A DNA stretch of 64,000 bases from Scenedesmus sp. ARA3. Lineage: Eukaryota > Chlorophyta > Chlorophyceae > Sphaeropleales > Scenedesmaceae. Where the stretch lies: positions 23,793 through 87,792 of the forward strand of contig RWJK01000253.1 of assembly GCA_004335835.1 (NCBI GenBank). The letters are read 5' to 3'. This document shows positions 48,688 to 63,956 of this stretch, one piece after another. Below the pieces are notes generated by a model. It searched no databases. It had not been told where the DNA came from and saw nothing but the letters and a program-made list of their open reading frames with translations. The stretch's first letter is position 1; each line of letters starts with the position of its first letter. Made by a program: the position numbers and the translations under genes.

Positions 48688-49726
48688 GCTGCTGCTGCCG
48701 CTGCGGGCGCACCTCTCCCGTGATGAACAGCGGCCTGTCCTGGTACTGGGCGTGGCTGGTGTAGAAGGCCTGCAGCGCCCGGTACAGGTCGCCAGCCAGT
48801 GACAGCTCCTCCCTGGGGATGGCCTGCTCGCCTGCCAAGGCAAAGCAGCACAGCACGTATGGGGAAACACTTGCAACATGTTATGTAGCCTGTTACATAG
48901 TTGGCTACGCAGCCTGTTATGCAGGCTGTTAGATAGGCTGTTACGCAGCGCATCTGTGGTGGTCAGCTGCAGGCTCCACCGCAGGCTCGCCATCATTCTA
49001 GATGTGTGTTGCGCAAGTGCTGGTAAGTATCAGCTTGAAGCTTCATTTGAAATACACCATGTCTGATGAGCCTGCAGGATACAGGCACCGCATGCCCGGC
49101 ACCAGTGACCAGCTCTGGGGCAGTTGCCAGCGGCCTGTCTGCATCTGCCGCGCACCTGCAATGCTGAAGCCAGTGCCGATGGGCTGGTCCAAGAACAGCA
49201 TGCCATACTGCCTGCTCCACTTGCCAGGGTTGTCCCGCAGCGTCATGTCCACTTGCAGCTGGAAGGGACCATTCAGATAGAACAGGCCAAACAAGCTGCT
49301 GCAGCCAGGGCCACCCTGCAAGAACCATGCAACCAAGCAGGATTATACCAATTACAAACTCAGAATATATGTGTTGGTAAAGGGCTGTTGCTGGCAATGA
49401 TGCTGATGCTGCTGCTGCAGTTGCCAGGCTGACCAGCAGGCCAGGGTGTCCTGCATCACCAAGTAACCTTGCCGTCCGCGTATGCTGACCTGCAGCCACA
49501 GGATTATCGGTGCTGTCTCCTTGTTCGGATATGGGTGTTCGGCCTCAAAGTAGGCGTAATACATGGCGGAGCCAAGGGCATTTTGCACAGGCAGGTACCC
49601 GGCATGTGTTGGGTATGGCAGGTTCGACTCGCGTGACTGCTCTGGAGCGGTCCTGAGTGCTGTCACTGCGGAAAGGCAGCAGGCACAGGCAACGTATGCC
49701 ACCAAGCCTGGCAACGGCGAACGCAT
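46385..49726 (-). CDS. Serine carboxypeptidase (peptidase family S10)
   Basis: Removes C-terminal residues from peptides in the secretory pathway, vacuole or outside. Exons 5'->3': 49726-49490, 49315-49156, 48831-48713, 48422-48257, 47976-47685, 47397-47215, 46908-46776, 46540-46385; phases close to 481 residues, normal for S10. The N-terminus has a hydrophobic signal sequence (GLVAYVACACCLSAVTA). Family marks in order: GGPGCSS oxyanion region across the first junction, LFLDQPIGTGFS, GESYAGKYVP with nucleophile Ser173, QGQFDAECG with Asp369, and NAGHMVPHDRP with His429, so the triad is complete. The sequence is closest in feel to the CPVL/vitellogenic-like branch. The frame is open upstream to 49882, but the signal sequence favours ATG 49726. 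Confidence 0.94.
48874..48950. repeat. 12-base minisatellite in a carboxypeptidase intron
   Basis: Five to six imperfect copies of a GTTAYGYAGGCT-like unit lie in tandem between exons 2 and 3 of the carboxypeptidase gene. Confidence 0.7.
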
Positions 49727-50452
49727 GGTGTTGCCTGGCTCACGGGTCTTGAGCAGATGCCGCAACCCAAACTGTAGAGAGTTTAATACTGCAGGGAGGG
49801 TGGTTGACCAGGCGGCTGGACTGAGTTGGCCGAGTAACTCCCGCACCGGGTGACAACACGCTGTGACAATGACACCTGTCATTCTGGTGCTGGTTTAAAA
49901 TCCCTGCAGACAGCCCATCCCACATGTCCGGTGGTCGCTTTGCGCTGCGCAAGACTTCCAGTACGTAGCAAGAACGAACATGCTCGAACCTGGCATGTGC
50001 TGGTGACAAACTGTGATGCTGTGGGACATGCCTTGGGCAGCCCTCTGGGTTGCGGCGCGCTGTGCGACATTTACCTCCTGCAGGGTTATATTGTTACCCA
50101 CACCAGCCAATTTGTAGAGTCAAGAGACTCCTGAGCTACCCAAGCGTCCCTTCAATGCTACAAGCTGATGGAAAGCGATCTCGTGACTGGCGATTTGCAC
50201 AGCATGCTGTTTCGTAAGTGCGTATGTTAGTAAATTACTGCACCACCCCGCTTGGTGCACACATAGCACTGTACGCAAAAGACCAGCAAACGTCCTGCTT
50301 GCATCGGAAAGTGCATGTATGGCAGAACCAGCGATTCAATACATGTTGAAGAACATTGGACTGCACATACAACCAACAAAGTTGGATTGTCACGTGCTAC
50401 TGCAGCACAATGTAGCGTGTTGTGTTACAACAGTCGCTGCAACCAGCACGAG
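49727..50452. other. Promoter of the carboxypeptidase gene and 3'UTR of the ankyrin gene
   Basis: 726 bases between two minus-strand genes. A minus-strand TGTAA (TTACA at 50425-50429) lies close after the ankyrin stop. No coding exon is supported. Confidence 0.4.
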
Positions 50453-52310
50453 TTACTTCTTCTTGGCTGCGGCTGCTTTTGCCTTCTTTGCAGCTAGCTT
50501 GGCGGCCTTGGCAGCCTCCTCCTGGCAGCAGCAAGCAGCAGCACACAAAGGCGCGGCAAGTATCAGACGAACATCATCATGATGTTGATGATCGATCACA
50601 ATGCTGAGAGGTGCCCACAGCGCCTAGGCAGGCTTGCATGCCGTACAGAGGCAGCCTTGCAGCAAGGTTCGTGGCCCAGCATCAGCAATCACAATATACT
50701 AGCAGTGAGTTCTACCCTGGCTCAGAGCATGTAGACAGTTCCATCCATGCAGGCACATTGTACTGCGGCTGCAACTGCTGCTGCTGCAGCATGCCATTGC
50801 CATCGCCCTTTCACTCCAGCACCTCCTGCTGCCAAAGCACCACGCCGCGCACCTGTTGTCTCCGTGCCTCCTCCTCCGCTGCGCGCCGCTCCTCTTCTGC
50901 CCTGGCTGCTGCCTCAGCTGCTGCTGCTGCTGCCGCCGCTGCTGCTGCCTCGGCCATGTCTTCCGCCTCGTCCTCCTCACGCCGCCGCCTGGCCACTGCT
51001 GCGCGCCGCTCCTCAACCAGCTGCTGCCTGCACACACCAACAAGCAAACTGTACAATGGTGAGTCGCCAAACAGCAGACGGGCAAGAGCTGTTGCAAGCA
51101 TGCAGGCCATGCAGCATGCCTCGATGCCCAGCAGTCAGATGAGGCTGACAAGAAAGCTGCAGGATGCCATGCGCTCACCCTTGCTGCTCGTCAGCAGCCG
51201 CGCTGGCGCGCTGCGCGATGCTGCGCTCGTGCTGCAGGCGCAGCTCCTGCTGCAGCCTGGCCCGCTCCTCAGGGCCGCTGCCTGCCATGCGCGCCAGCAG
51301 CTCCCGCACTTCGCTGCTCTTGGCCAGCTGCAGCGGCGTGTTGCGCAGGTCGTTGCTCACGCGCGTGTCAGCGCCAGCTGTCAGCAGCAGGGCCACCACC
51401 TGCGGCACAGCATTGGCATGAAAAACAGTGTCTGAATTCCACCTTAAGAGGCATTCTCATCACACCCATCAGGTGTAACATGTGTTAGTTGCGTCTGCTG
51501 AGCTCAACGCTGTGGTGTCAACAGCCGCTGTTGAGCTGCATGTGTGCCGCACTCACTTCGTAGTGGTCTGCAGATGCTGCCAGGTGCAGCGGCCCGTTGC
51601 CGAGGCCGCCCATCACGTTGACGTCAGCGCCTGCCCCTATGAGCGCCTGGCACACATCCAGCTGGCCCTTGAAGGCCGCCCACAGCAGCGGCGTGTCTGC
51701 TGCTGCGCTGCGTGCATCCACTGCTGCTCCATTGGCAATGAGTGCCTCTGCGCCCTCTGGCCAGTCTGCTTGTATGGCGCATATTCTGAGAGCAGTGCAT
51801 GAACGGATTCGAGGTGGGTTATGCGGTCAGTGCTTGCAGGACAATAGCCATAGTCTACGGAGGAATGTACCTGCTGTGCTGCATGCACAGGTCCAGCGTG
51901 CTTCAGCAGCACACCGCACGAGCCAATCATTGAGTAGTTGCTGATGCCTCTGCTGCTGTTTGGCCAGGCAGTGGGTGCTGCTTGGTCTCATAGTGTCAAG
52001 TCTGGGTTCCCAAACACTCACAAAGGAGTAACGCCTGCTGATACTGCTTCTAGCTCAGCTCCGCTTTCGATTGCTTCGTTCAGTGCAGAAAGGTCCCGCT
52101 TGCGCATGCACTCAAAGAGCACTGCATGATAGCATCAGCAAGTGAGTCAAAGTTGAATTGGACCTTCCAAAGTTGCAAACGTGGTCATGATGCCTGCTAT
52201 GCTAGACTGTGTTACCTGGCCTCTGTACTACCATGCTGCTGCAGCTGTTCCAAGCAGTACAGCAAAGCCTCCTTGTTGATGGCACAGCAGAGCGGCTGAG
52301 GCAACGTTGT
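50453..52310 (-). CDS. Ankyrin-repeat protein with charged coiled-coil tail
   Basis: Exons 5'->3': ~52300-52232 (uncertain), 52121-52022, 51785-51557, 51399-51179, 51027-50853, 50521-50453. From exon 2 on, phases close; counting from the in-frame ATG at 52107 the product is 259 residues. The first exon, encoding AINKEALLYCLEQLQQH, is plausible coding but I found no start codon for it. Ankyrin repeats: SALNEAIESGAELEAVSAGV; DTPLLWAAFKGQLDVCQALI; GNGPLHLAASADHYEVVALL; NTPLQLAKSSEVRELLARM. The rest is a highly charged helix (QQELRLQHERSIAQ, then VEERRAAVARRRREEDEAED) with an Ala/Glu/Arg run and a Lys-rich end, EEAAKAAKLAAKKAKAAAAK. No specific orthologue is recognised; the tail suggests protein or RNA scaffolding. 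Confidence 0.78.
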
Positions 52311-52371
52311 AACCCTTGAGCGGACGTTGTTTATATGTTTAAAATGTATGCTGATGTGCTCAGGCGCTGCG

Positions 52372-52527
52372 ATGCCTGCCGCTCCCGATTTCAAACAAGG
52401 TCGTGTGGTCAGGCTAGAGGAAGACGGTGAAGCGGATTCCCTGCTCAACCAGCTCGAAATATCCACACCAGATTTACCAGCATTCGCTTCAACAATGAGA
52501 TTCGGAGGCACAGCAAAGGCAGAGTGA
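52372..52527 (+). CDS. Possible 51-residue microprotein
   Basis: ATG at 52372 to TGA at 52525-52527, single exon. An in-frame ATG at 52348 would add eight residues. The peptide looks protein-like and is not low complexity: FKQGRVVRLEEDGEADSLLN, then LEISTPDLPAFASTMRFGG. It has an acidic middle and a short Pro-containing tail. It lies head-to-head with the ankyrin gene, and a TGTAA at 52865-52869 would end its transcript. No family is recognised. It may instead be the last exon of a gene with an undetected upstream exon. Confidence 0.42.
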   Translation: MPAAPDFKQGRVVRLEEDGEADSLLNQLEISTPDLPAFASTMRFGGTAKAE

Positions 52528-53169
52528 CCGAAACCCTAGGCACTACAACGTGCCTGGTGTGACACCTTCTCCATTCCCATGATCTCGAAGATGCGGTGTG
52601 CATAGCAGGGACATCACATTGGTTGTTAGCTATGCCAACTGCCGTATGTGTGCGTGCATCCAAGCATAGATGCAGCTGCTGCTGCTGGCAGCAGTGCTTC
52701 AGCAAAGGCCATTGCAATGCACCTGCAACAGCACCGTCGCAACCTGCCAAGAACATCAGCAAGCCGCCACGCCAACCGGCCAAACCAACAGGCGACCACC
52801 ACCGCCAAAAAAAATCTGTTCTCAAGATGAGTAGACAGGCATATTGTACAACCAGCATACCTGCTGTAATGTACAGGTGCAAGCAACAGGCTGCCAACGG
52901 CATGATCCGTTCTCGAAATGCACCTGTTATGAGGCCGGCCTCATGTGACAGCATCACACCATCAACCGATGTGCCACACCGGCTACGTCGACACAGCCAA
53001 CTGGAGACTGATGCTGCTGCTGCTGCCATGCACCAAATACCCACCACCACAAAGCATGATAACCAACTTCACAGAGCACGACTCATGTGTACATCAAAAG
53101 CAAACATACAACCCATCAACCTGCCAACCCACCCCAACTGTCAACTTTAACAGGCCCAACATGAAGCCT
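52528..53169. other. Intergenic, convergent 3' ends
   Basis: Holds the putative 3'UTR of the microprotein ORF (TGTAA at 52865-52869) and that of the minus-strand OPR gene. No clear exon was seen. Confidence 0.4.
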
Positions 53170-56100
53170 TCAAGCAATTTCAATCCGCAGCTCCTGCTGC
53201 TGCTGCTGCTGCTGGCCCACAGCCGCCGCTGCAGCCAGCTGCTGCAACCGCGCCAGCGCCCAAGCTGCGCTGTGCCGCGTGCTGTCACGCCGCTGCGCCT
53301 GCACCTCCAGCAGCACCGCAACGCTGCCCAGCCAGCCCTCCGGCGCCACAAACCCTAGCCGTGCAAGCGCCCACAGCAGCTGCTGCAGCTGATAGCCATT
53401 CAGCACAGACAGCCGCTCGCTGCTGCCATGCAGCACCATGCCCTGCAGCCACGCCTGGCCTGGCTGCAGCCGCATCTTGGCCACACCCGCCAGCAGGTAC
53501 ACGAGGCTAGACGCGCTGTAGCTGCCACGCAGTTCCCAGGCAGCTGCCAGCACAGACTCGGCAACCTTAGCGCGCCTGTCCAAGACGCGCCTGCGCCGCG
53601 GCGACAGCTCTACGCCGCTGCTGCTACTGCTGGTCTTGCTGATTGGGCTGAGACCTCTGCTGCTATGCGGCGCCGCCGACTGCAGCTGCCGCGCCAGCCG
53701 CAGCTGCAGCAGTCGCCAGCGCACCTGCTGCTGCAAGACGCGCTGTTGCTGTTGCTGCTGCTGCTGCTGCTCCTGGCCCTGCCGGCCACGCCCCTCATCA
53801 GCCGGCTTGGGCACCAGGTGCACCATCAGCCTGCCCCAAGCCCACACCACTGTCGCCAGCGACTGCGCATCAAAGCTGCCCAGCTGCGCAGTGACAGCCG
53901 CCACAGCAGCCATGCGCCAGCGCTCCGGGGGTGTCACCCGCAGCACAGCAAGCGACCAGTGCAGCTGAGCCAGCTGCTGCGGGCCCATGCTAGCCAGCCC
54001 CTGCCCTCCCCTGCCATACGCAGCAGCCAGGAATCCATCCACCCAGCGCCTATTTGGCTGCCAGCGCAGCGCTGCTGCTGCTTGCAGCAGCTGCAGCAGG
54101 TCTGCGGTGCTACAGCCGTTCAGCTCGCCCAGCCTGTCTAGCAAGCTCTGCAGGTACACTGGACTCGGCCTGCAGTGCAGCCGCGAGAGTGCCAGCAGCA
54201 GCGATGCCACATAGCGAGGCCCTATAAGCGGCAGCTGTGCATGCACAGACAGCAGCAGCTGCTTCATCCACCTTGCGCTGACCTGGCCCACCTCGAGGCC
54301 TCCTAACGCCCACAGCAGCTGCAGCACCAGCCGCGCCAGTGCCAGCTTGCCGGTCACAGGCCCAGCGGCAGCTGCTGCTACCTTGCGGTGCGTCGCCATC
54401 ATGAAGCAGCCCAGCCAATCAGCGCAGGGCACATACCCGAGCTTGGCACATGCAGTGATGGCCAGGGCTAGTTCCGGCAGCTCTGCAGACACAAAGCCCG
54501 CCTGCATGCGGCACAGCACTGCCTCCAGCCAGGCAGCTGGCGGCTTCAGCTGCAGCTTTGCACAGGACCACAGCAGCAGGCTCGCCTCGCGCACTGACAG
54601 CTGCGGCAGCAGCAACAGCCCAGCTGCCAGGCAGGCATCCCTGAAGCTGCTGCTGCTGAATGCACTGACACCTGCCCCTGCTGCTGTAGGTGGTCTCCGG
54701 CTTTGCTGGCTGTCGCTTGTGCCTACTAGTGCAGCAGCAGACTCTCTGACAGCTGCAGCAGTGGTAGCATCACGCACATCCGCAACACCAGCCTGCTGCT
54801 GCTGCTGCATGTTGAGGCTGAGGCCAGCATCAGCCAGGCAGCCCAGAACCTGGGGCAGCTCCCCAGGTCCTAGCTGAGCCAGCCGTGGCTGCAGCCCCAG
54901 CGCCAGCTGCTGCAGCCAAGCCTGCGCAACAGCACAGCCAGACTGCCGCAAGCCGCGCAGCAGCCGCACCGTGTGCAGCACTGGCTGCTGCAGCAGCTGC
55001 TGTGTTATGTGGGGCGACTGTATGAGCTGCTGCATGGCGGCAGGCACAGGCCTGCGTGTGGCAGCATATGCCTGCAGCAGCGAGCCCAGGAGATACGCCG
55101 GCAGCTGCTGCTTGCTGCTGACACTGCTGGAAACCCTGCTGCTGCTGCTGCTGCTTGTGCTATCCAGCAGGATATTGTGGGTGGTGCTTGGCTGCAGAGC
55201 TTGTTGCAGCTGCTGCTCAGCCGCTGCCCACCAGCTGTCGCCTGGGTTGAAGTCACACACCCCAGCAGCCCACATCAGACGCACCAGCTCTGCTGCACTG
55301 CAGCTGCACAAGGTGTAACTGCACACCCCCGCCTCTCCTGCTGCTGCTGCTGCTGGCACCTCCTGCTGCTGCTGCTCATCTGGCAGCAGGTACAGCCGCT
55401 GCATCCATGCGCCGGAAGGCACCAGTGACACCACAACGTTATGCTGACTAGGCAGCAGCGCCATGCGCGCCAGCGCCCAGGCCGCACCAGACACCTGGCC
55501 GGCAGACATGCAGTGCAGCTGCGCCTGCAGCGCCCCCAGCAGCTGCTCGTACCAGCTCACTGGAGGCACCAGCTGGCTGCTGGCCAGGCTGCAGGCAGTG
55601 ACGGTCAAGTCTTCAGCACTGAAGCTGCGCAGCTGGCTGCTGCTGTGTGCGAAGAAGCTGTTGAGCCACTGCCGCCAGTAGGTGGCCACGTCAGCTGCAG
55701 CTGCTGCACGCTCAGCAGTACTGCTGATGGTGTCGACGGGGACTGGCTGTGTCAGTGGCGGTGCACTACCTGGCAGCCCTGCTGCAGCTGCTGCGGTTGC
55801 TGGTGGTGGTTCCGACTGAGCCATACTCTGCTGCAGCTGTAGCCAACGCTGCAGCGGCGGCACAGGCCTCGAGGGCTGCGCTGCTGCTGCTTGCTGCTGC
55901 ACTCCACCACGCTGCTGCTGCTGCGGCTGCTGGGTGTCCTCGGGCTGCTGCTGCTGCTCCTGCTGCGCATGCTGCTGGGGTTGCTGCAGGTGCGGCTTGA
56001 TGAGGGTTGCTGCTGCAGATAGGCATGTGGCCTGAGCCCTTGGGTCCAGCTGGGGCAGGCGTGCCTGCACAGCATGGCAGCGTGCAGAGTAAGCGGTGCG

Positions 56101-58060
56101 GTGAGGCACAGCAGTCAAGAGGGCGAGGTTCAAAGACAGCAGATCAGCCACAAGCAGACGCTGATGATAAGCAGCACCATGCAACACCCACAAGATGAGC
56201 GGCTGGACAAGGCGCCATACACATGAGTTGCAGGGCAGTGAACTTGAGGTGATGCCTCACCTCAACGCTCTTCAACACGCGCAGCAGCCACTGCCAGGTG
56301 ACTCCCTGCTGTACCAGCTGCTGCTGCTGCTGCTGTTGCTGGTCATGCTGCTGCTGCTGCCGCCCATGCAGCGATGCGACAGCAAACAGCATAACAGTCA
56401 GGTCCTTGGCTTGGAACCCTGGCAGCTGCTGCAGAGCAGCAGCCATGAGCGAATGCAGCAGCTGCTGCCCTGCCTGCTGCAGTTGTGTTGACGGCTGCTG
56501 ACCTACCGAAGGCAGTACCAGCTGCTGCTGCTGCTGCTGCTGCAGCCGCTGTAGTGCCTGCAGCACCATGGCCAGCTCTGCTGGCTTCAGCTGGCTGCTG
56601 GCCTGGCTCAGGCTGCTCAGCACTGGCAGCAGCCAGGACTGGGGTGGGGTCAGCTGCAAGCTGCTGCCATCCACCTCATCCTGCTGCTGCTGCTGCTGCT
56701 GCCGCTGCAGGTACAGCTGCCGCCAGGCGGTCACCCCATGCAGCATGCGTGCCAGGCTGATAGCTGGAAAAGCCGGCAGCGCTGCTGCTGATGCTGCAAA
56801 GAAGCGCTGCGCCCAGCAGGTGTCCGGCGCGTAGCCCAGCTGGGGCAGGCAGGCAGCCACAGTGGACAGGGCCCTGGGGCAGGCCCACTGCTCCAGCTGC
56901 ATGCTGCTGCTGCATGCTGCCAGCCACGCCTGGCTGGGCTGCTGCTGCAGCTTCACTAGGGCCTGCAGCAGCGTAGCTGTGGATGCAGGTGTCATTTGGC
57001 TGCTGCTGCTGCTGCTGTTGGGGAAGTAGCTGCTGGCTGCTTGAAGCAGGGCAGACAGCCATGCCTGGCTAGGGGGCTGCTGCTCTGCCAGCTGAGCTGC
57101 TGCCCAGGCTGCATGTGCCAAGTGCTCCGGAGCTAGCCTGGGCAGCAAAGGCTGCAGCTGAAGAAGCAGCTGATGCAGCTCAGCTGAATTCAAGTGCTGC
57201 CGCCGCTTGGCAGCAGCAACCAGCCGATACAGCGGCTCGGGCTGTGGTGCTGCTGCGGGATGTTTGTTGTGCTGCTTGCTGTTTTGCCGCTGAGAACTGG
57301 TGCCTTTTCTACTGCTGCTGCTGCTGCTGTCGGTGTTGCTGCTGCTGACGTCAGTGCTGGTGGTGCTGCCAGCAGGCCTGCTGGTGCTGCTGCTGCTGCT
57401 GCTGCTGTCGGTACCGGTGCCGCTGCTGCCGTTCAAGGTAGGCGCTAGAGAGGCTGCTGCATCTGCCACCTGGGTGCTGCTGTTCAGCTGCCCCATGCGT
57501 GTTGCGCTGCACTGCACGACCTGCCATTGCGGCAACTGCCAAAACTGCCCACTTTCGGTTGGCTGTGCACCCACTACGGTACTGGTGTGCTGTGCAGCTC
57601 CCGGCTGTGACAATGCATTTGCCAAGCAGTCGCCGTGCTGCTCCTGTATGAGCAGTTCATGCAACTCCTCGGCGCTGCACTGGATGCTGCTGCTGCTGTG
57701 GTGGTGGAGCTGCTGCCATGATGATGCTGCAGCTGCCTCACCCTCTGCATGTGGCGGCTGATCGAGCTCAGCTTGCTCTCGAAGCAACTGCTGCTGCCGC
57801 TGCAGCACCTCCTCCAGCTGCAGCTGCACTGCATCGTAGGCTGCATTGCCGGTCTGTTGCAGCCGGCTGCGGCTGTCCTGCACAGCAGCTGCAGGATCAG
57901 CTGCGGGCCATGCTGCAGCTACGCTCTTCAAGGGGACATGCTTGCTGCAGGCAACATAAGCAGCAGCAGCAGACTTGTCAACAGCAGCAACAGCCACCCA
58001 TGGCACACTGATGGTTGGAGTGCTACTTTGCCTCTGCCTGGTTAGAAGCCACAGGTGCAT
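53170..58060 (-). CDS. OPR-type (octotricopeptide-like) organelle RNA-binding protein
   Basis: Two exons, 58060-56261 and 56202-53170, joined in phase 0, give 1,610 residues. An alternative acceptor a few codons on also keeps frame. Many degenerate ~38-residue helical repeats carry the algal signature L-x-x-LLWALARLG-x-x-P-x-x-W: e.g. QLQQLLWALARLGFVAPEGW, QLAQLHWSLAVLRVTPPERW, SLATVVWAWGRL, SGAAWALARM, VARMKQ-type spacers, and LAHAAWAAAQLAEQQPPSQ in exon 1. OPR proteins bind chloroplast or mitochondrial transcripts and control their stability, processing or translation. The N-terminus, starting MHLWLLTRQRQSSTPTISVP, is basic/hydroxylated and could be a transit peptide. Ser/Gln low complexity fills the N-terminal third. 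No RAP domain is evident at the C-terminus. The target transcript cannot be read from sequence. Confidence 0.82.
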
Positions 58061-61845
<3,785 letters not shown>

Positions 61846-63010
61846 CCCCGGCAGCAGCAGCAGCAGTCAGCTAGGTCAGCAGCTGGGCGCAACTGTGCAG
61901 CAGCTACAACTGGCTCAAGTGGTCACAGCTGCAGGCAGGCCTGGGCTGCGATGCGCACTCCACGGCATAGGCATCGAGCTGCATATGTGCAGCAGCAGTT
62001 GCCAGGTGGAGCCATGCGCACCGTGCGTCGATGTCAATCGCATGCAGTGGGTGTTTGGCGGTCTGTATGAGTCGCATGCAGGCTTGCGCTGTGGTGGTTA
62101 GCTTCGAGCATAGGCCGAACCATGTTTGCTGGCCAGGGGTTGCGAGCAGACTCTGGTCGGACTTGCTGCTGGATGTGCGGTTATTGTTATCAGCTGCACA
62201 TTTGCAGCACAGCAGCAGCAGCGCATCAGGAGGCACAGCTCAGCACTGTGTGTGGTGCAGTGCCCGTGACCCAGCTGCATTAGCACGCCTGCTGTGGGCT
62301 GGCGGCGGGTGCTAGCCAGCCGAAGAGCTACCCAGGTGCAGCTACCTCTGCTGTGCGCCTCCAGTTTTCGGCATTCTGCAGCTGCTGAGCTTGTATACAT
62401 GTAGCAGCTGGCGTTGGGTGGCTTGGCTTGTTCATTAGGCGTTCAGCAACGTGCTGCACAGCAGAGTGCAGAGGGGTCAGGCTGCAAGGTGGTGGCATCT
62501 GGCAGCTGCGGGTGCCTGCCCTTTCTGCCACCCCACTGGGCTAGTCTGCATTATACAGGCCTGTAAGTTCATGCAGCAGGCTTTAATGTAACTCGATTTT
62601 GCTGCAGGCATTTGGTTCAGGGAGATCTCCCTGTGCAGCTTGTATCTCTTGTCGAGGATGCAGTGATGCACTGCTGATCAGGGAGTAGGGTTGTTTTCTT
62701 GCCTGTTTTGCGAGGCTTGCTGCAGCGTGTATAGCAGCACGCGTCTCCGCAAACATTTATCTAAACTCTGCTGTGCATTTTCTCGCAGCGATGCGCTGCA
62801 TCTGCGTGGAAGACCGCCATGTTCAAACAACGGTTACAAACAAGGCATCATGACACGCGGCAGAACTTGTTGTATGCGAGTTTGCACAGCGCGAACTCGT
62901 CATCAGCTTTTGATGCACTTTCTCTATTGCTTCGCCGTCCGTGTCACGACCATCTAGTGCAGTAGCAGCAGCAGCAGTACACGTCAAGGCGTTCCCACAA
63001 AGCAGCCACA
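61846..63010. other. 3'UTR of VPS4 and promoter of RPE
   Basis: A TGTAA at 62587-62591 probably ends the VPS4 transcript, giving a ~750-base 3'UTR. The remainder up to ATG 63011 is the RPE promoter and 5'UTR. No coding exon is supported. Confidence 0.5.
62587..62591 (+). terminator. TGTAA poly(A) signal for VPS4
   Basis: The only well-placed plus-strand TGTAA between the VPS4 stop and the next start codon. Confidence 0.45.
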
Positions 63011-63956
63011 ATGTCCAGCCTCATCATATCACCATCTATACTTTCTGCAGACTTTGCCACTCTAGCTGATGAGTGTAAAAGAATTGTGGAGCTTGGCGCT
63101 GACTGGCTGCACATCGATGTGATGGTAGGTGAACTTCAGGCCATGCAAGCTGCCGCAGCCAACTGCAATGCATACATAGCTGTAACCGCAGGGCTTCATT
63201 CTGCGTGATTTAGCAGGCAACAATTCAAGCAACAAGCCATGCTGGCAACATCAAAGCAGTTAGTCTGCATTCAGGTGCCATGTGTAGTGTGGCGTGCTGC
63301 TGTGTGGTGCAAGATGCATCACAAACCGCTGCCTTTCCCACTGCAGGACGGCCACTTTGTGCCAAACCTCACTATAGGAGCGCCGGTGGTGCAGTCGCTG
63401 CGCAAGCACTCCAAAGCCTTCTTCGACTGCCACCTGATGGTCACCAACCCGCAGCAGTGGATCAAGGTACAGCAGCCGCAGCAGCAGCACCCACTGGGCA
63501 CGGCAGGTCACAAACAGAACCCCCGGGACGGAACCCCACCGACTGCGTCAAAGCCCTTTGCTGCAGATTATCAGACAGCTAGGCAGCACATTGAGAGCTT
63601 AGGGTGCCGTTCTGGCATGTAACCATTGGCAAACTTTAGGGCTGCATTGCACACACCGCACCTGCCTCGATCTCCAGCCGCCCGCCAGTGTGCATTGCAA
63701 GCACAGCCTAATCTACCCTGCCACACACATGTGCCGCTGCTTGCAGGACTTCGCCAAGGCTGGCGCAGACATGTTCACATTCCACCTTGAAGCAATTGTC
63801 GACCCGCAGCAGCTCAGCAGCTCGCAGGCGCACCCTGCTGTGGTGGAGGCAGCGCAGCAGGTGCGGGCTGCAGGCATGAAGGCTGGCGTGGCGCTGAAGC
63901 CGGACACTCTTGCGGAGCTGCTGCTGCCCTACCTGCAGCAGGGGCTGCTGGACATG
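63011..63956 (+). CDS. RPE: Ribulose-phosphate 3-epimerase, cytosolic type (3' end beyond window)
   Basis: Interconverts ribulose-5-phosphate and xylulose-5-phosphate in the pentose phosphate pathway. Exons 63011-63124, 63347-63466 and 63747-63956, all phase 0, give the first 148 residues; a donor GTGAGG follows at 63957 and the rest lies beyond the window. Family marks of this TIM barrel: [16 protein letters not shown] at the N-terminus with no transit peptide, then [20 protein letters not shown] with the metal ligands (His-x-Asp and the Asp of MDGHF), then [13 protein letters not shown] with the third metal ligand His, then TFHLEA and AGVALKP. About 80 residues are missing. The direct start at MSSLIISPS argues for a cytosolic isoform rather than the plastid one. 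Confidence 0.95.

Noticed and set aside
49611..49640. tRNA T-loop-like word GGTTCGACTC
   Set aside because: It lies within exon 1 of the carboxypeptidase gene, and I could find no matching acceptor stem or anticodon arm around it.
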